A DNA stretch of 5,171 bases from NCBI GenBank assembly GCA_965603515.1, contig CBFDDH010000069.1, forward strand, positions 1 through 5,171. Reading direction: 5' to 3'. This document shows positions 5,161 through 5,171 of the stretch, piece after piece. The position numbers and the translations under genes are program-made. The DNA comes from JAUVZL01 sp965603515. Its GTDB lineage: Bacteria > Hydrothermota > Tepidihabitantia > SM23-42. Positions within the stretch are counted from its first letter, which is position 1. The number at the start of each line of letters is the position of its first letter. Under the pieces are notes generated by a model. That model was not told where the DNA came from. It saw nothing but the letters and a program-made list of their open reading frames with translations, and made no database searches.

Positions 5161-5171
5161 TCCCGTTTCCT

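Overview
The window is a dense bacterial segment read entirely on the minus strand, with about 240 bases of non-coding sequence at its upstream (right) edge. All three stop codons are used in the ordinary way (TGA, TAG, TAA), starts are ATG or GTG, and one strong Shine-Dalgarno and one near-consensus sigma-70 promoter are visible, so this is a bacterium using the standard code. The gene content (MglA-type GTPase, roadblock protein, DnaA-like ATPase, RecJ-like nuclease) and the low-complexity intergenic repeat are the kind of thing seen in uncultivated FCB-type or candidate-phylum bacteria. A WOR-3/Stahlbacteria-like source is my guess only, and nothing here proves it.

Layout in order of transcription (right to left). 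Positions 4935-5171 hold no credible gene: an AT-rich, repeat-like sequence, small GC hairpins, and a 9-bp inverted repeat around a TATAAT. Next come a 142-residue two-helix membrane protein with a cytosolic tail (4506-4934), a RecJ-like DHH/DHHA1 phosphoesterase with a short C-terminus (2999-4531), and an MglA-family GTPase (2410-3006). These three overlap by 26 and 8 bases and look like one operon. A 74-base gap then carries a promoter (TTGACT-17-TATAAT) only 9 bases from the next start codon. Downstream are a roadblock/LC7 (MglB-like) protein (1928-2335) and, with an ATGA overlap, a large DnaA-like protein (1931 down to 1, running off the window).

The last gene is the most unusual. It covers the first 1931 bases, is open to the window edge, and encodes two DnaA-type AAA+ modules in tandem. 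The first keeps its nucleotide-handling motifs. The second has lost the Walker A lysine, the second Walker B acid and the box VII arginine. An acidic tail follows with four copies of an I-V-S-L-G-L-S-G-E-like motif. No DnaA-type helix-turn-helix is seen in the visible part.

Working model (inference): the GTPase and roadblock protein form an MglA/MglB-like switch, and the translationally coupled AAA+ protein is its effector, regulator or scaffold. The GTPase has Gln at position 53, where Myxococcus and Thermus MglA have the intrinsic arginine finger, so its cycle may depend on a partner. How the nuclease and membrane protein relate to this is not evident from sequence.
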